This document shows positions 44,396 through 54,300 of a DNA stretch of 64,000 nucleotides, one piece after another. Source of the DNA: Edaphobacter sp. 12200R-103. Lineage in GTDB: Bacteria; Acidobacteriota; Terriglobia; Terriglobales; Acidobacteriaceae. The first letter of the stretch is position 1. The number at the start of each line of letters is the position of its first letter. Made by a program: the position numbers and the translations under genes. The notes beneath the pieces are model-generated. The model saw only the letters and a list, made by a program, of their open reading frames with translations, made no database searches and was not told where the DNA came from. The stretch lies in assembly GCF_010093025.1 (NCBI RefSeq), contig NZ_CP048114.1, positions 1,054,001 through 1,118,000 on the forward strand, read 5' to 3'.

Positions 44396-45328
44396 TTACT
44401 GTAAAATCACGGAACCCGTCAGGCTCGCAACCCTCTCCACCTGGTGGGAGCCACACCATCGCCTCATACCGCTGGCTATGTTTTCCACAGCCCTGGGATC
44501 AGCGTAGCTGGCCGTTCCTACCTGGACCGCCGTGGCTCCCGCCATCATGAACTCAATACCATCCTCGGCCCGGACAATTCCCCCCATCCCTACCACGGGG
44601 ATGCTGACCGCTTTCGCGGCCTCGAACACCATACGAACCGCGATCGGCTTGATGGCCGGTCCGGAGAGCCCCGCCGTTACGTTGGCGATCTTCGGGCGGC
44701 GGGTCTCCACATCGATGGCCATTGAAAGGAAGGTATTGACTAATGAGAGAGCGTCAGCACCAGCCTCGGCGGCCACCTTCGCCATCTGCGCGATGCTTGT
44801 CACATTGGGTGACAGCTTTATCATCAGGGGTCTCTTCGAGACCTCCTTTGTCCGCGTCACAAGCTCCTTCAGCAGCTCAGGATCGGTCCCGAAGACCATA
44901 CCGCCGTGGCTGGTGTTCGGACAGCTTGCGTTCAGCTCGTACATGGCTATGCCTTCGGCATCGTTCAGAACGCGGATGACCTCGATGCAGTCCTCGACCG
45001 TGTATCCGAAGACATTGGCGATGGTGACAGCGCCTTTGATCTGCCTGAGCTTTGGGAGCTTCTCCTGGACGAAGGCCCGGACCCCCATGTTCTGGAGCCC
45101 GATGGCATTCATCATGCCTGCCGGAGTCTCGATGATGCGCGGCGTGGGGTTTCCGGCCATCGGCTCCTTCGACAGGCCCTTGGTGACGAAGGCGCCGATA
45201 CGGTCCAGAGAGACGATCTCCTCAAACTCCACGCCATAACCGAATGTGCCGCTTGCAGCTATTACAGGGGAACGCAGCTCAACTCCTGCTACGTTCACCG
45301 ACATATCCGGTCCATGACTGCTGCTCAA
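44396..45328 (-). CDS. pyrD: Dihydroorotate dehydrogenase, class 1B catalytic subunit
   Basis: 310 residues, an FMN TIM barrel. The catalytic Cys of class 1 enzymes is seen in 'YELNASCPNTSHGG', FMN/phosphate contacts in 'PVVGMGGIVRAEDG' and 'GATAVQVGTASYADP', and the start in 'SPVIAASGTFGYGVEF'. It oxidises dihydroorotate to orotate in pyrimidine synthesis. Class 1B enzymes usually pair with the PyrK iron-sulfur subunit, which is not in this window. It starts at TTG overlapping the TGA stop of the upstream phosphatase gene (TTGA) with a strong AGAGGAGAG upstream, a coupling arrangement. An ATG 8 codons later is an alternative. Confidence 0.94.
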   Translation of the reverse strand: MSSSHGPDMSVNVAGVELRSPVIAASGTFGYGVEFEEIVSLDRIGAFVTKGLSKEPMAGNPTPRIIETPAGMMNAIGLQNMGVRAFVQEKLPKLRQIKGAVTIANVFGYTVEDCIEVIRVLNDAEGIAMYELNASCPNTSHGGMVFGTDPELLKELVTRTKEVSKRPLMIKLSPNVTSIAQMAKVAAEAGADALSLVNTFLSMAIDVETRRPKIANVTAGLSGPAIKPIAVRMVFEAAKAVSIPVVGMGGIVRAEDGIEFMMAGATAVQVGTASYADPRAVENIASGMRRWCGSHQVERVASLTGSVILQ

Positions 45329-47019
45329 TGCGCGGCTCTCCTCTGCCCTGCAGACCTGTCGTGCGCGATGGCTCCGCTACCGGTGTCAGGTTTCATCACC
45401 TGTGTCAGCACCTTTCCTTCAATGCTCGAAGGCTGGTTGACACGCAGGATGGAAGCAAACGTGGCGGCGATGTCCACAGGGGCTACACGATCATGATAGG
45501 TCCCCGGGATGAACATTGCACCGTAGAAGTCCAGCGGCACGTGGCGGTCGTAGGCGAAGGAGGAGTAGTGGGTCGCTCCCTTTTCGCTGCCGGGAAACTG
45601 GAAGGCCGAGAAATTTACCCAGATCGCCCAGCCGACGTAGGGCGAGTAGCTGTGCAGAATCCTCCGGCCAAGCTCGGTGTCCGGAATCTCTCCGGAGCGC
45701 ATCTTTGCAACCGGGTAGACGCTGCCGAGACCCAGGGGATCGGCCAGACGTCCGGCAGGAATCGCTTGCCCGGAACGCTTGATGCCGATGGAGGGGTCAT
45801 CGGCAAGCTCAGACTGCAGGACCTGTGCTGCTGCCGTTTCGGCCTCAAGCTCGTTTACATGTACAGCCTCGAAGGCCTCCTGGTTGAGCTGAATATAGGG
45901 ATACTGACCGCCGAGCACATACTTCTGATCGTGCTTTGCGGGCCACTTCTTCTGCAACCCTGCTTCAAGCGCCTTCATCAGCGCTCCACTCTTGATGGCG
46001 ACCGACGGCATCTGCGCGTTATTTGCAGCCTCCATCGTGGGCGCAACACCGTGGTCCCCGGTAAGCGCGACGGCCACGTTCTGAAGCCCGACCTGCTTGT
46101 CCAGGAAGGTAAAGAAGTCGTTCAGCGATACGTCGACGCCGTCGATCATCTCGCGCTGCCTGGGTGAATCCGGCCCGACCTTATGGCCGAGGATGTCGGT
46201 GTTGCTGATCGACAGGGTCAGCATGTCGGTCACGCCATTTTTACCCAGGTTTTCGTTCTTGACCAAAGCCTTGGCGAAGTCGACCAGGTACTGAACCGCA
46301 GCCGGCTTCTGGCCTACCTCCTCGTAGAAGTTTCCGGTAGGAACTCCGGCGGCCTTACGGGCATTCTCGCGCTCGTCGCTGGCGTTGAACGCCTTTGCCC
46401 AGGCCGGAAGCTCCGGCATCCAGTAGGTCGAGGTGATGAAGGCTCCCGACTCATGATCGGTCCAGAAAGCGCCCTTGGTCGCATGTCCTGAGGTCAGGAT
46501 GGCGGCACGGTCCTTGAAGGAGACTCCGAAGACCTTTGCACGGCCCTGGGTGGCAAGCTCCAGCTCATCTCCCAGGGTGGACGCTGCCTCGCGGTAGGGT
46601 GAAGCTCCGGGGGAGACCTCTCCGCCGTCGGGAACTCCTACCAGCTTGTAGCGATCGTCGCTGACTGAGGTGACCAGGCGCAACTTTCCGTTCGGCCCCT
46701 GCTCCCACCATTCGTTGCCGGGAATCTTATGGCCGTCGGTGTAGCTTCCTGTCCCGATGGTCGAGTGGCCCGCTGCCGTGATGAGGTTGCCGTAATCGTA
46801 GTAGCAGTCCGTGAAGTGGACACCCTTCTTCAGAAACAGATTGAAGCCGTTGGGGGTCTTGAAGTCGTCGCGATAGCGGTCAAGATAGTCGCCGCGAAAC
46901 TGGTCGAGCACCAGGACAACCACCAGCTTCGGAGTGGCATGATAGGCGTCTGCCCTCATGGGAATCGAGCCGGGCAGGAGAAGGGAAACTACGAGCAGGA
47001 AGGATCCGAACACGCGCAT
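45325..47019 (-). CDS. Secreted alkaline-phosphatase-superfamily enzyme (PafA-like)
   Basis: 564 residues with a signal peptide (about 1-24). The superfamily metal site shows in 'VVVLVLDQFRGDYLDRY' (Asp), 'NLITAAGHSTIGTGSY' (Thr nucleophile), 'ISNTDILGHKVGPDSP' and 'ALTGDHGVAPT'. The pattern matches phosphate-irrepressible alkaline phosphatases such as PafA/SPAP, which split phosphate mono- or diesters outside the cytoplasm. Translation is coupled to pyrD by a 4-base overlap, so orotate synthesis and the exported phosphatase share a transcript. It is divergent from serS across 121 bases. Confidence 0.9.
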   Translation of the reverse strand: MRVFGSFLLVVSLLLPGSIPMRADAYHATPKLVVVLVLDQFRGDYLDRYRDDFKTPNGFNLFLKKGVHFTDCYYDYGNLITAAGHSTIGTGSYTDGHKIPGNEWWEQGPNGKLRLVTSVSDDRYKLVGVPDGGEVSPGASPYREAASTLGDELELATQGRAKVFGVSFKDRAAILTSGHATKGAFWTDHESGAFITSTYWMPELPAWAKAFNASDERENARKAAGVPTGNFYEEVGQKPAAVQYLVDFAKALVKNENLGKNGVTDMLTLSISNTDILGHKVGPDSPRQREMIDGVDVSLNDFFTFLDKQVGLQNVAVALTGDHGVAPTMEAANNAQMPSVAIKSGALMKALEAGLQKKWPAKHDQKYVLGGQYPYIQLNQEAFEAVHVNELEAETAAAQVLQSELADDPSIGIKRSGQAIPAGRLADPLGLGSVYPVAKMRSGEIPDTELGRRILHSYSPYVGWAIWVNFSAFQFPGSEKGATHYSSFAYDRHVPLDFYGAMFIPGTYHDRVAPVDIAATFASILRVNQPSSIEGKVLTQVMKPDTGSGAIAHDRSAGQRRAAH

Positions 47020-47140
47020 TGTTTTAGAGTAACCGCTTTCGTAAATTCTTAAACCTTACATTTCCGTAAGGTAGCGGAACACTTAGTCCAGAGCGCATGG
47101 CCTGACCCTGACGTTCAAAAACCGCTAGAATGAATCTCAA

Positions 47141-48466
47141 ATGATTGATCTAGCATTCGTCCGGGCCAATCTGCCCGCCGTTGAGGAGAAGCTGCGCGCG
47201 CGGGGCATGGATCCCGCAGCTGCGCTCGGTGACTTTGCCGCCATCGACCGGGAACGCCGCAACGCCATCACCGAGGTTGAGACCCTGAAGGCGAAGCGCA
47301 ACAAGCTGACCGAAGAGATTGCACGCCTCCGCAAGGCAGGAGGCGACGCCACTGCCCAGACCGAAGAGACGCGAACGCTGAAGACCGAGGTGGAGTCGCT
47401 GGAGGGGCGTGCGGCAGAGGCCGATCAGCGGCTGCAGGCCATTCTTCAGAGCATCCCCAATCTCCCCCAGGACGATGTTCCGGTGGGCGCCGATGAGCAT
47501 GGGAATCGCGAGGAGAAGGTATGGGGCACGAAGCCATCCTTCAGCTTTGAGCCCAAACCGCACTGGGAGATCGGCGAAGCGCTGAACATCCTGGACTTCA
47601 ACCGGGCAGCCAAGATCTCCGGATCGCGTTTTGTGGTGCATTATGGCGCCGGTGCGCGGCTCGAGCGCGCACTAGCTAACTTCATGCTCGATCTTCACAC
47701 CCGCGAGCACGGCTATACCGAGGTGCTGCCACCCTACATGGTCAACTCCCGTTCGCTGTTCGGGACAGGACAGCTGCCAAAGTTTGCGGAAGACCTCTTT
47801 CATTGCGACGACAAGGGTGCGTACGTCTCGGGAGAGCTGCAGGAGGGCGATCACTGGCTGATCCCTACCGCCGAGGTCCCGGTGACGAACCTGCTGCGCG
47901 ATGAGACCATCGATGAGTCGCAGCTTTCGATCTCGCTCTGCGCCTATACACCCTGCTTCCGGTCCGAGGCTGGATCGTACGGCAAGGATGTTCGCGGCAT
48001 GATTCGTCAGCATCAGTTCCAGAAGGTAGAGCTGGTCAAGTTCACGACTCCCGACAAGTCGCAGCAGGAGCACGAGGCGCTGACGCGGCACGCCGAGAGC
48101 GTACTCGAACACCTGGAGCTTCCTTACCGCCGCATGCTGCTGTGCACCGGCGACATGGGCTTTGCCTCTTCGAAGACATACGATCTTGAAGTATGGCTGC
48201 CGGGGCAGAATCTTTACCGCGAGATCAGCTCCTGCTCGAACTTCACCGACTTCCAGGCCCGTCGCGCAAACATTCGCTTCCGCCCCGCAGGAGCGAAGAA
48301 GTCAGAATATGTGCACACACTGAATGGCTCAGGCCTGGCGGTCGGCCGCACGTACCTGGCGATTCTTGAGAACCACCAGCAGGCCGATGGCTCGGTTCGC
48401 GTGCCTGAGGTTCTTGTGCCCTATATGAACGGGCAGACCGTGATTACAAGACAGGAGCGTTTCTGA
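47141..48466 (+). CDS. serS: Serine--tRNA ligase
   Basis: 441 residues, a class II synthetase. The N-terminal tRNA-binding coiled coil spans about 1-105 ('AITEVETLKAKRNKLTEEIA'). Motif 2 is recognisable in 'FRSEAGSYGKDVRGMIRQ' and motif 3 in 'GSGLAVGRTYLAILENHQQ', and 'LIPTAEVPVTNL' is diagnostic for SerRS. It charges tRNA-Ser (and tRNA-Sec where present). The length is slightly above the usual 420-430 residues. The start ATG lies on the consensus 'MIDLAFVRANL'. Confidence 0.97.
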   Translation: MIDLAFVRANLPAVEEKLRARGMDPAAALGDFAAIDRERRNAITEVETLKAKRNKLTEEIARLRKAGGDATAQTEETRTLKTEVESLEGRAAEADQRLQAILQSIPNLPQDDVPVGADEHGNREEKVWGTKPSFSFEPKPHWEIGEALNILDFNRAAKISGSRFVVHYGAGARLERALANFMLDLHTREHGYTEVLPPYMVNSRSLFGTGQLPKFAEDLFHCDDKGAYVSGELQEGDHWLIPTAEVPVTNLLRDETIDESQLSISLCAYTPCFRSEAGSYGKDVRGMIRQHQFQKVELVKFTTPDKSQQEHEALTRHAESVLEHLELPYRRMLLCTGDMGFASSKTYDLEVWLPGQNLYREISSCSNFTDFQARRANIRFRPAGAKKSEYVHTLNGSGLAVGRTYLAILENHQQADGSVRVPEVLVPYMNGQTVITRQERF

Positions 48467-48513
48467 TGGCGCTCTATTGTCATACACTCGTACGGGGCCC
48501 TTCGCGGTCAGCC

Positions 48514-48545
48514 GCGCCAGATCGGACCTGGCGCCCTCTTCTCCC
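48514..48545 (+). terminator. Weak hairpin after serS
   Basis: GCGCCAG (48514-48520) pairs with CTGGCGC (48528-48534), followed by the pyrimidine-rich CCTCTTCTCC. It could end the serS transcript, but the tail is poor. Confidence 0.35.
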
Positions 48546-48574
48546 TGGCATGGCCCTCAGGAGCACGATGACTG

Positions 48575-48970
48575 ATGTTTAAACTCCTCCGATCGTATTT
48601 CTGGTGGACCTATGAACGCGGCAGCTTTCACTATGACGTGATGGTGACGCTGATTCTTCTGTTTCTCTTCCTGGGGCCGAGGTTTATCGACTTCAAGGAT
48701 CGTCCGGTCGAAACGGTGGCGCTGTACTCCACTGAGGTCCTTGTGAAGGAGGCCGGAATTGCAGGAGATGAGAGCCGTTTTCTCTACCAGATCCGCGCTG
48801 AGGATATTCGCCAGTCCACGGGCGATGACCAGAGCGACGATGCAATCCGGGCCGCCATTCTGCGTGTCATCGAGCCCATCGCCGGCGAGGTCACGCTGGA
48901 GCGCTACGAGAGCGTTCGCGATGCCCAGGGCAAGCTGATCGCATACGACGCATGGGTTACCCGGCAGTAA
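48575..48970 (+). CDS. Conserved single-pass membrane protein of unknown function
   Basis: 131 residues. An aromatic, basic N-terminus (LLRSYFWWTYERGSFHYDV) leads into one hydrophobic helix (VMVTLILLFLFLGPRFIDF) and then a soluble domain with 'YSTEVLVKEAG', 'FLYQIRAEDI' and 'ERYESVRDAQGKLIAYDAWV'. The layout suggests a membrane anchor with an extracytoplasmic domain. It lies 22 bases before the LolA-like gene, so the two may be cotranscribed. No family name is offered. Confidence 0.75.
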   Translation: MFKLLRSYFWWTYERGSFHYDVMVTLILLFLFLGPRFIDFKDRPVETVALYSTEVLVKEAGIAGDESRFLYQIRAEDIRQSTGDDQSDDAIRAAILRVIEPIAGEVTLERYESVRDAQGKLIAYDAWVTRQ

Positions 48971-49049
48971 GCGGACACAGAGCGACTCAATTTTGACGAG
49001 CCGCGAAATGACCTCACAGCTCTATCTGCATCTAATTGTTGTGGAGAAT

Positions 49050-49730
49050 ATGGAACGCATGAAGATTCTGCGCGGAATGGTTATCGCTTCCCTTCTTATC
49101 AGCCCGTTTTCTCTTTCAGCCCAGGTCAAGCCCGGCGAGCTCGATCAGGCAATTCGCCAGATGGATGCCGCGAGTGCACGCTTCAAGTCTGCCGAAGCTG
49201 ACTTTCAGTGGGACTTCTACGAGCTTGTAGTCAAAGAGACAACCACACAGCATGGAAGCATCTATTACAAGAAGAATGGCAATGATCTCGAGATGGGGGC
49301 TAAGATACTTCCTCCGGCAACGAAGTTCATCTCATACAAGAACGGCAAGGTAGCTCTATTCGATCCAAATACGAAAGAACTGAAGGTGTTGGCAGCCGGA
49401 CAGAATAAAGCACAGTGGGAAAGCTTTCTTACGCTTGGCTTTGGGGGCAGCGGAACTGAGCTGACCAAGGCGTGGACAGTGACGAACCTCGGCTCTGAAG
49501 CGATTTCAGACGGAAACACCACTGTGCAGACCAGAAAGCTGGATTTGGTCGCGAAAGACGAGAATGTTCGCAATATGTTCAGCCATATTGTGATCTGGGT
49601 GGATACGAACCGCGACATTTCGCTGAAGCAACAGTTCTTTACGCCCTCCGGCGACTACCGGACCGCGATTTATACGAACATTCGCTATAACCAGCCGGTT
49701 AATACGAAGCCTTACCAATACAAGAAGTAG
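49050..49730 (+). CDS. LolA-like periplasmic outer-membrane lipoprotein carrier
   Basis: About 227 residues. A signal peptide (ILRGMVIASLLISPFSLSAQ) precedes an all-beta domain with 'MDAASARFKSAEADFQWDFY', 'GSIYYKKNGNDLEMG', 'FISYKNGKVALFDPNTKEL' and 'RDISLKQQFFTPSGDYRTAI', the strand pattern of LolA/LolB-type half-barrels. LolA ferries lipoproteins across the periplasm; acidobacterial relatives are divergent, so the cargo is uncertain. GGAG lies close to the ATG at 49050; an ATG at 49059 is nearly as good, and the frame is open to 48993. Confidence 0.78.
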   Translation: MERMKILRGMVIASLLISPFSLSAQVKPGELDQAIRQMDAASARFKSAEADFQWDFYELVVKETTTQHGSIYYKKNGNDLEMGAKILPPATKFISYKNGKVALFDPNTKELKVLAAGQNKAQWESFLTLGFGGSGTELTKAWTVTNLGSEAISDGNTTVQTRKLDLVAKDENVRNMFSHIVIWVDTNRDISLKQQFFTPSGDYRTAIYTNIRYNQPVNTKPYQYKK

Positions 49731-49759
49731 GTTTGGGTAGTTCTCAGTAGTTAGAGAGT

Positions 49760-49870
49760 CGTCATCCTGAACGTAGTAAAGGATCCCTGTATTTTCCTGT
49801 AGTGGCTACGCTACTTCGGGCAGAATACAGGGATCCTTCCCCTTCGACTTCGCTCAGGGTCAGGATGACG
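49760..49870. repeat. Composite palindromic intergenic repeat
   Basis: Between convergent genes lie two nested perfect inverted-repeat pairs: CGTCATCCTGA (49760-49770) with TCAGGATGACG (49860-49870), and AAGGATCCCTGTATT (49779-49793) with AATACAGGGATCCTT (49824-49838). The folded RNA would be a long hairpin. A partial relative occurs at 24985-25036. It could be a REP/MITE-like dispersed element and may also terminate both flanking genes. Confidence 0.8.
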
Positions 49871-49896
49871 ATTCGGGTGAAGAGAAACGACTCAGA

Positions 49897-51351
49897 TTAT
49901 GGATAGAGCTTTGCGGGGACGATCTCCGGCTCCGGCTCTCCAGCGGCTGCGAGGAGCTTCTTCAACTGGGCCTGCAGCTCGTCGGCCTTCTCTCGATACT
50001 CTTTTCGTCCAGCCAGATTGATCAGTTCGTGCGGATCGGCGCGCTGATCGTAGAACTGGTACTCGTGATAGGTTTTGGCGGCGGACTCCTTGGTGTCGCC
50101 GGAGAGATCGGCTACGCAATACGTCCAGTCTGGAGTCTTGATCGCTCTTCCGGTCATGGATTCGCTGATCTGAATCAGCTGCTGGTTATGCCAGTTCTGT
50201 CGTGCTTCGTAGCTGCTTACCAGCGGAAAGAAGCTGCGACCCTTCCAGGTGGAAGGCGGCGTGAGTCCGGCGGCGTCCAACAGGGTTGGGGCAAGGTCGA
50301 TCAGTCCCACCAGCTCCGGGATCTGTTGATTGCCCTGAAAGCCCGGTCCATCGATGATCATCGGCACGCGGGTGGAGCTGTTGTGCACGCTGCGCTTGTA
50401 CTCCTGATTGCGCGTCATGAAGTGGCAGCCGTGATCGCTGAAGAACACAAAGATGGTGTCGTCCGCAAGCCTCTCTTCTTCCAGGATACGGCGGATACGG
50501 CCGACGGAGGAATCGATGGCTTCGATGCATCCGTAGTAGTCAGGCAGCTGATCCTGCCATGTGCCGGGGTGTGCGCGCAGATCCTCCGGCGCAGTGGAGT
50601 TCACAAAGCGTGCCGCTGCGCCCTTGGGAGCGATCGGCCTGTGCAGGTCGTTCTGCTGGTGCGGCTCGAGCTGTGAGATGAAGAGAAGGAACGGCTTCTC
50701 CTGTTTCTGGCGCAGGAACCGCTCGGCACGGTCGGTGAGGAAGTCGACGCGGTACTGGTCCTTGAAGGTGATGGGTTTGTTGTCGCGATCCCAGATCGTC
50801 CCTTCATAGGGGTGGGTGGTGTGCTCCAGCGCGTTGGCTCCTTCCCACAGGTCCAGGAAGCCTCCGCGGTCCTCGGCCTTCACCGGGCCGGGGTCGCCAC
50901 CGAGCTTGGGATTGCCAAGCGCGAGGTGCCACTTACCGATGAGGTTTGCGGTGTAGCCTGACTTGCGCAGCTCCGTGGCCAGCGTGGGGAGGGACTTGTC
51001 CAGTTCCAGACCGTTGTGCCAGACGCCGGTCTCAGTGGCGTAGCGGCTGGTCAGCAGCACAGAACGGGCGGGAGCGCAGACAGGCTGATTGGTGACGGCG
51101 TGGGTGAAGTTTTTTCCGCGCGCCGCCATCGCATCGATGTTGGGCGTGCGGGTGGAGTTGTTGCGGCCGTTCGCGCCCACAAAGTCCGCGCGAAACTGAT
51201 CCGCAAGATAGATGATGATGTTGGGCTTTTGGGCGGGAGCGGGAGACGCCGCCTTCCTTTGCGCTTCGGCCGTAGCCGGAACCGCGGCTGTCACGGCTGC
51301 CGCCATCGTTCCTTTGAAGAAGGACCGGCGACTCTGGATATTTTCAGACAT
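49897..51351 (-). CDS. Tat-exported sulfatase
   Basis: 484 residues. A twin-arginine signal (SRRSFFKGT, about 7-30) is followed by the sulfatase alpha/beta fold. The formylglycine site is Cys92 in 'QPVCAPARSVLLTSRYA' (CxPxR), and metal ligands are expected in 'IIYLADQFRAD' and 'DTIFVFFSDHGCHF'. 'LIGKWHLALG' is another conserved sulfatase block. Maturation requires a formylglycine-generating enzyme encoded elsewhere. It lies 9 bases after the TonB receptor stop, so both are one operon and probably act on a sulfated glycan or ester imported by that receptor (inference). Confidence 0.94.
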   Translation of the reverse strand: MSENIQSRRSFFKGTMAAAVTAAVPATAEAQRKAASPAPAQKPNIIIYLADQFRADFVGANGRNNSTRTPNIDAMAARGKNFTHAVTNQPVCAPARSVLLTSRYATETGVWHNGLELDKSLPTLATELRKSGYTANLIGKWHLALGNPKLGGDPGPVKAEDRGGFLDLWEGANALEHTTHPYEGTIWDRDNKPITFKDQYRVDFLTDRAERFLRQKQEKPFLLFISQLEPHQQNDLHRPIAPKGAAARFVNSTAPEDLRAHPGTWQDQLPDYYGCIEAIDSSVGRIRRILEEERLADDTIFVFFSDHGCHFMTRNQEYKRSVHNSSTRVPMIIDGPGFQGNQQIPELVGLIDLAPTLLDAAGLTPPSTWKGRSFFPLVSSYEARQNWHNQQLIQISESMTGRAIKTPDWTYCVADLSGDTKESAAKTYHEYQFYDQRADPHELINLAGRKEYREKADELQAQLKKLLAAAGEPEPEIVPAKLYP

Positions 51352-51360
51352 TCCAAACTC

Positions 51361-54300
51361 CTACCAATAGATTTTTCCAGCGAACTGGAGTTGTCTTGCG
51401 TTGTCGCGCGTGCTTGTGATCGATGCGAAGGTTGCAGGGGACGTAAAGTTCAGATTGCCCGGAGCAGAAAAGTTCGGCGTGTTGGTAATGTTGAATGCCT
51501 CCGCGCGAAGCTCGAGCTGGACCTGGTCCGCGAGAGCAATCTTACGAAAGAGCGAGAGGTCCAGTCTTCTGTAGGCGGGCCCGGTCGCCTGGGTGGGAGA
51601 TCCACCGAGCGCAGCCAGCCCCGTGGCAGAAGAAGATGGGTTGGCGAAGGCTGCCGCATTCAGGAAGTGGACTGCGTTATGCGGACCTGCATAGAGACTC
51701 TCTCCTGGAACCTTGAGAGCATTGCAGCCTGAGCCCGCTGCCGTCGTTACGCTGCACGGCACCGTGAAGGGCTGGCCGTCCTGTACGGTTGCGATCCACT
51801 GCAGGGACCAGCCGCCGGCGACAGTCGATGCGAGCCCCTGGGTCAGGTATCTCTGGTTGTGTCCGAGAGGAAGCTCATAGACGCCGCTGGTATGGACGAT
51901 GTTGCGCACATCGGTGTCGCAGAGCGCGTAATCGAAGCCGATGCCCGCCCCAGGGATATAGGGAGCGCGATAGCTTCCGATGGTGTTGTTGAGCTGATCG
52001 CGGGCGTCGCCAAGGCACTTGGAGAAGGTGTAGTTGGCATCGAGGGTAAGGTCGTGCCCCCAGCGTCGGGTCACGTCAAGCTGCAGGCCGTTGTAGTTGG
52101 TCGAGGCGGAAGGGCTGAGGAAGGCTCCGCCACGAGCGAAGTCTGGAAAGAAGCTATTTGCCTGTGCATTCGCGGTCGCGGGGAGAACAGCGTCGACGGT
52201 ATTCGTGTTGATTGGAACCTGGAGATGCCTGGAAACCGAGCCGGCATACGCGACCTTGAGGACGGTCTTGGCGCTGAGCTGATACTGGACCTGCAGGTTG
52301 TAAGCTTCGCTGTACGCGCTCTGCCAGCTGTACTGGCGTCCCAGCAGGCTGATGTTGGTCAGATTTGCAGTTGAGGGACTCAGCGGCACATTGATCAGTC
52401 CGTTCCCGAGCGTTCCGATGGAGTTATCGGGCGTGAGCGGAGTGACGGAGTTTCCTGCCGTGTAGCTGGTCGCGATATTGAATGGGAAGTTCGCCGGCGG
52501 ACTCGCGCTCAGGCCGTAGTTCTCGTATCCGCCATAAAACAGCCCGAAGCCTCCGTGGATGACAAGCTTTGTATTGGGCTGATAGGCAAAGCCGAAACGG
52601 GGAGCGAAATTCTCTTTCTGCGCGTTGCCTTGCGTGATGTCACGTGTGGTCACAAAGGCGATATTGTCTTTGGCAAGCAGCGCCTGGAAGGCCACAGGCA
52701 CATTGGCCACCTGCGATTCCGGAATAAGGAACTGCGCCCCTACCCTGGGGTCGTCCGGGCCGGGAATGAAGTTCGCCTGCCTGCCGTCGCGCTCGTGCGG
52801 GACACCGTAGTACTCCCAGCGAAGCCCCAGGTTTACGGTCAGCTTGGGGCTGATACGCCAGTCATCCTGAACATACGCTCCGATGTACCAGCGCTTCAGA
52901 TTGCTGATGAGCGGAAAGTTGGATGCGCTGACACTGTCAGCGCCGCCGACATTCTTGATCCCGCCGGCAACCGAGCTTGCCGTCGGGTTGAGGAGGAACT
53001 GGGCACGGTCAGTCGAGCCATCTGTCTGGTTGACGACGGAGGTATAGATTCCGCTGAAGCCGAAGGTGCCACGTGACGACGATGGTGTTGAAGTGGGGTA
53101 CGCGATGTTCTGATACAGCACGCCTGTGCGAACTACGTGGCGGTTACGCGAGATCGTCACATTGTCGGAGATCTGAATGATGTCGCTGGCCTTGTTGCTT
53201 GGCAGTGAGCCTGACTGACCGAGGTTTGCCAGATTTCCGAACGTTAGCAGAGGAAGACCGCCATTGCCGGGAAACTGGGGAATCCCTCCGATTCCGTACT
53301 GCTCCGGAACTCCCACTTCGTTAGCGAACGGCTGACTTCGAATATCGGCGATGCGGCTGTATCCGAAGCGCGCTTCATTCACCAGTCGCGGCGTAAAGAT
53401 ATGCGTCTCGCTTACAGCCAGGTTCTGCGCCTGGGTCGCTCCATTGCCGGGGCGGCTCGACTGACCATCCGCGATGCCGGGAAAAGGGCCAGGATTGATC
53501 TGGTCAGTGTTGAGGTAGCTGTAGCGCGCGAAAGCGGAGTCGCGCTCACTGAAGTGCTGGTCGATTCGAAGATCGAATCCATCGCTATTGTTCGTTGCGT
53601 TCGGAAATGCGCTGAAGTTATTCGTGATCCCGGAGCCAGTCGGGGCAGGATAGAGATTCAACAACGCAATGGCAGAGGGACTAAGCCGATTGGCAGGCAG
53701 TTGGTTGAGCAGGGCCTTCTGGGTACCGCCCGTAAAGGTCTTTTGACCCACGAGCGATCCCTGGTAGAACGGATCGCGTACAAAGCCAGTCGAGGCTGCG
53801 ATCAGACCGGAGGTTGGATCGGCTGCGCCTGCGGTTACGGCCCTGCTTGTAGCAGGATCGAAGACCGTTCCGACGGGAAAGACCCTACCCAGGGCGTCGG
53901 TGCGCGTACCACTCTGAAGTGCGATCAGGTCACCAAAGTTTGTATAGCCTGAGTTCCGCTCCGCTGCCGTGGGCACGGTAGTGACTTTACTGTCCGCCTG
54001 CGCAATGCGAGTGCCCTGGTAGTCAAAGAAAAAGAACGTTCTGCCGCGTCCGTTATAGACCTTCGGAATGGTAACCGGGCCTCCGATGGAAAACCCGAAC
54101 TGATTCTGGCGGTAGGCAGGTTTCTTGGGAGCGGTCGCGAAGTAGTTTCGAGCGTCCAGCACCTGATTCCGGATAAACTCCCATGCGGATCCGTGAAAGC
54201 GATCGCCTCCCGATTTTGTGGATACATTCAGCACGGCTCCGGCAGAGTGTCCGAACTCGGCAGAATAGTTGTTCGTCTGGACGACGAACTCCTGCAAAGC

